Source: Acanthaster planci
Taxonomy: Eukaryota; Echinodermata; Asteroidea; Valvatida; Acanthasteridae
Reading direction: 5' to 3'
Length of the DNA: 64,000 nt
Assembly (NCBI RefSeq): GCF_001949145.1
Contig: NW_019091358.1
Coordinates: 922,053 to 986,052, forward strand
A program made the position numbers and the translations under genes. The notes beneath the pieces are model-generated. The model ran no database searches and had not been told where the DNA came from. It saw only the letters and a program-made list of their open reading frames with translations. Positions 61,161 to 64,000 of the stretch are shown here, piece by piece. The first letter of the stretch is position 1. Every line of letters begins with the position of its first letter.

Positions 61161-64000
61161 TTCGAGGTATTTTTTATTTTTTGGGGCATAATAACCGCTA
61201 CGACTACACAGCTTTCGATAAACACTGCCTTAGAAAAATAGCATAGCCCCGTAAATGTTTAAACAAAGGATAACATAAGTATGTTCACATCCTATGGCCC
61301 AGTTTCCACATTGTCTTCCGGACTACTAATTTGAAGAATGGTACCAGTACAATGACAGAACAAAACAAGGCTGCTCAACCATGTTCAATGCGTGTGCGTT
61401 GGCGTACGGCCGTTCCGTCCTGATAGGGTCATAAACAGTCAAATCAAGTGAAAACAAAATCGGCCTTGTCTGGAGGCAATCACAATTAGGGGACTTGCTG
61501 GGGAAAATGCATTAAAAAAAACCCTGCGTCATCTATGACCATTAGCACAACATCTTTATTTAAACGTGCTCAGTGTTTTGTGTTCTGCATGCACCTTTAC
61601 TTAAAATTCTTTCTTTATTGTCCAGAATTTAATTCATTAATTTGCAAACAATATGGAAGATATGAAAGGGATTATACGGCTCTCCCATTTTACGCATCTA
61701 ACGTGAGACTGGTTAATTGAAAAAGGTTTCCAGAAAATGAAGTGCTATGAAAGAAAATTTCTAACATCATCTTCATGGGTCAAATAGTGGGAGACCCCCT
61801 CGCTTTGACGAGCTGTCCCCGATGGACTTGTTTTTCACAATATCGGGAATCCCGCAAAAGATTTCAAAGATACAGTCGGTTATGACTGACTCTGCGGTTG
61901 TTCTGGTTGGTCTACTAGAGCAAGGAAAATAATAGATGCACGTATTACGCAAACGTGAACGCAAACGCAACACTTTATTCGCGCGTGGGTGCGTGGGCGT
62001 CAAATGCCTGTTCGACACATTGATGTCCATTATTACAGACAATAATGGAGATCAATGGTTCGACAGTTTAGATGCGCGTCCCGCAAAAATGTACATCTTC
62101 CAATGGACACTCAAATAAAATGACAACTGATCAACCACATCAGGTAAATCTCTCAAAAGAAGTGTAATCAGTCATCGTAAACCAAGCATTAAAAAATCCC
62201 ATTTGCACAACCTTTGCAATTTCCAAAAATTGTCAATTTCGTAACAGCGAATGTTCAATGCTTAATTGTAAACCTTCCGAAGGAGTTAAAGTTTCTCAAG
62301 TCTTGACATGAACTTCTCGTGTTTCACGTATTGGACGTCCGCGCGAACTACCCGTGCGTGAGAGACAATACAGGAAGCAGTGACGTCAGCATGAGTCCGG
62401 GCACACTTTTTTCGCATTCACGATCAAGTAGAAGGCGCAACTTAACTTTTCTGTACATTGACAAGAATAAAATATAAAATCAGTGCTCTGGGATATGGGA
62501 TTGTCGAGCTTTTGGTAAATTGAGTACCTTCTTCGGGGCAGGCAGATTCAGCTGAACTGAATCTGCTTAACTGAATCTGCTTGCCCTGAAGAGGGTACTC
62601 AGCCTACCGAAAGCTCGGCAATCCCATATTCCAGAGCACCGATTTTGGTGCAAAGCAGCCCTGCCATATTTAACCTCTCGTTTAAATACGCTGTACGTTT
62701 CGTGTTAAAGTGTGACGCCCACTGCACATGCACTGTACATATAGAGTTACATCCACTGATCACCGTTTACATGCAACCATGGAGCCGGAAGTTCACGCGC
62801 AACAATGGGAGCCTACAAAGCGTTGCGCGTCCGCCTTTGTGGCGAAGTCACTTACGAACCGGGTAGTCATTTTCTCGTAGCATGTGAATTTTTGCACATC
62901 TGTGAGTAGACTGGTTCCCGTCCCGTACGTAGTCTCCGGACGTCTTGCAGACGTCCTCCGAACTTAATAGGGGCCATTAGTGGGTAATGATTCTGGAGGA
63001 ATCCTGCTGGTTTACGGTAATGAAGAAATTAGCATGTGAACATTACCACAATGCAACGCTGTCACGTGAAAAAAAATGTACCTGCTTTTTAGGGGTACCC
63101 ACTTCTACGATTACAGGGGATACTCTTTCCTGAAGTCTTCCCGAGAGCCATGTGTTCGGCTGTGACGTTCGCGAAAAGTTGCATGTAAACATCATCTCTA
63201 TAAACAGAGAGAGCAATTGCAGAGTTAAACCAACCACGGACCCCACAACCCAGCAAGCTACCGGTCCCTTTGTAATAGGGACGGGGACCACTCCAGTCTA
63301 TGAGACAATGCATTCATCAAGCACAGATATAAGCTTTTTCCTTATTCCTGTGATATGAGCTGAGGCCGATATCGCGAACACGTATACTGTACTCAAATTG
63401 ACAGTTCACAGTCAAGGACAAAAACTTAAAATCCAGTTTTGCTTTCCATATGGCCTGGTTTTTATTGATTCCCAAACCTTTGAAATTCTTCTTTTTTCTT
63501 GTTGTTGCTCGTCTGAAGACGGTGGTTATATTCGGGCCCATTTTATTTGCAATCAGTTTCTTATATCATTGTTAGGATATTCTAGCACCCCGTACGGATG
63601 CACAGCCTAAGGGACGGATTGGGGGAGCGGGTTATGGCCCCCGGCACTGTAGCAATTTTTATGATGAGAGAAAGGCGAATATTTATTCTTTCAGTTACAT
63701 TTTTACCCCTGAAAAAGTCCATTAAAGGTTACATGAAAAAATTTCTAATATGTGGAATCCCTCAGTTAGGACATTGCCCTCGATGTAGATCATTGCTGTC
63801 ACATTAAAAATTACCGCTGCAGTTCCAGCCGAGGTCACTGTTTTGTCTGGTTTCACCCTGTCGTAAATACCAATCGAAGGCACGGTCACTTATTAACTTT
63901 AATATTTAACGTCAGTCACAGTGTACAGCTCTCAAAATAGATTTTTCACTCCCACTGGTAATTTCAGGTAGATCAAAGTCAAACCTACATCTTTTAGCGC
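61161..64000. other. Intergenic, no recognised gene
   Basis: Apart from the foldback at 62476-62646 I see no supported gene or element here. A TGACGTCA lies near 62380. Open frames are short and lack family resemblance. Confidence 0.5.
62476..62646. repeat. 76-bp-arm foldback with transition-only differences
   Basis: Left arm 62476-62551 and right arm 62571-62646 have equal length without gaps and differ at ten positions, each an A/G or C/T difference. A 19-base spacer contains a direct repeat of ACTGAATCTGCTT. In a transcript seven of the ten would be G-U wobbles, leaving three A-C mismatches. No coding content. Confidence 0.9.

Noticed and set aside
62571-62646. Hammerhead-like CTGAAGA ... 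ACCGAAAGC in the foldback
   Set aside because: The bases predicted to form helices I and III are instead paired along the continuous foldback, and helix II has mismatches. Resemblance only.

Overview
The window is animal genomic DNA of moderately AT-rich composition, with very long introns and dense decayed mobile elements. The only gene I recognise with confidence is a ciliary-type opsin on the + strand. A marine invertebrate deuterostome (echinoderm, hemichordate or cephalochordate) fits the gene, the intron sizes and the repeat content, but that is inference and I cannot name the species.

Opsin gene. Four consecutive coding exons are readable: 8122-8316 (end of TM3 to extracellular loop 2), 19732-19865 (loop 2 and TM5), 22870-23109 (cytoplasmic loop 3, TM6, TM7 with the retinal-binding lysine) and 53893-54354 (helix 8, a CC pair and a long tail). 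The exon encoding the N-terminus through TM3 is not found and probably lies left of the window. Introns are 11.4 kb, 3.0 kb and 30.8 kb. Three splice positions coincide with those of vertebrate rhodopsin, and the TM6-TM7 exon has the same 80-codon length as I recall for bovine rhodopsin. Two features stand out: His-Arg-Cys replaces the usual Glu/Asp-Arg-Tyr at the end of TM3, and Glu181 is retained.

Layout. 1-8121: non-coding, probably intron 1 or upstream DNA, with scattered repeats and a perfect 34-bp-arm palindrome. 8317-19731 (intron 2): a hAT-like MITE, a broken Crypton-like tyrosine recombinase interrupted by a double-hairpin insertion, and a TA-flanked MITE. 19866-22869 (intron 3): nothing coding. 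23110-53892 (intron 4): three blocks of a composite repeat rich in TGACGTCA and CACGTG, a possible two-exon minus-strand fragment, a 1.1-kb TA-flanked inverted-repeat element, a 6.5-kb decayed DNA transposon with terminal inverted repeats and an unclassified multi-domain protein, a LINE 3' end, a tRNA-derived SINE and another MITE. 54355-64000: candidate 3' UTR and flank, with poly(A) signals, a hAT-like MITE and long foldbacks.

How the parts relate. All mobile elements appear broken, so the opsin is probably the only functional protein gene here. The most unusual items are the opsin's HRC motif, the 6.5-kb transposon of a family I cannot assign to a named superfamily, the 11-kb repeat block carrying about 22 perfect CRE palindromes inside an opsin intron, and a 76-bp foldback whose ten arm differences are all transitions.
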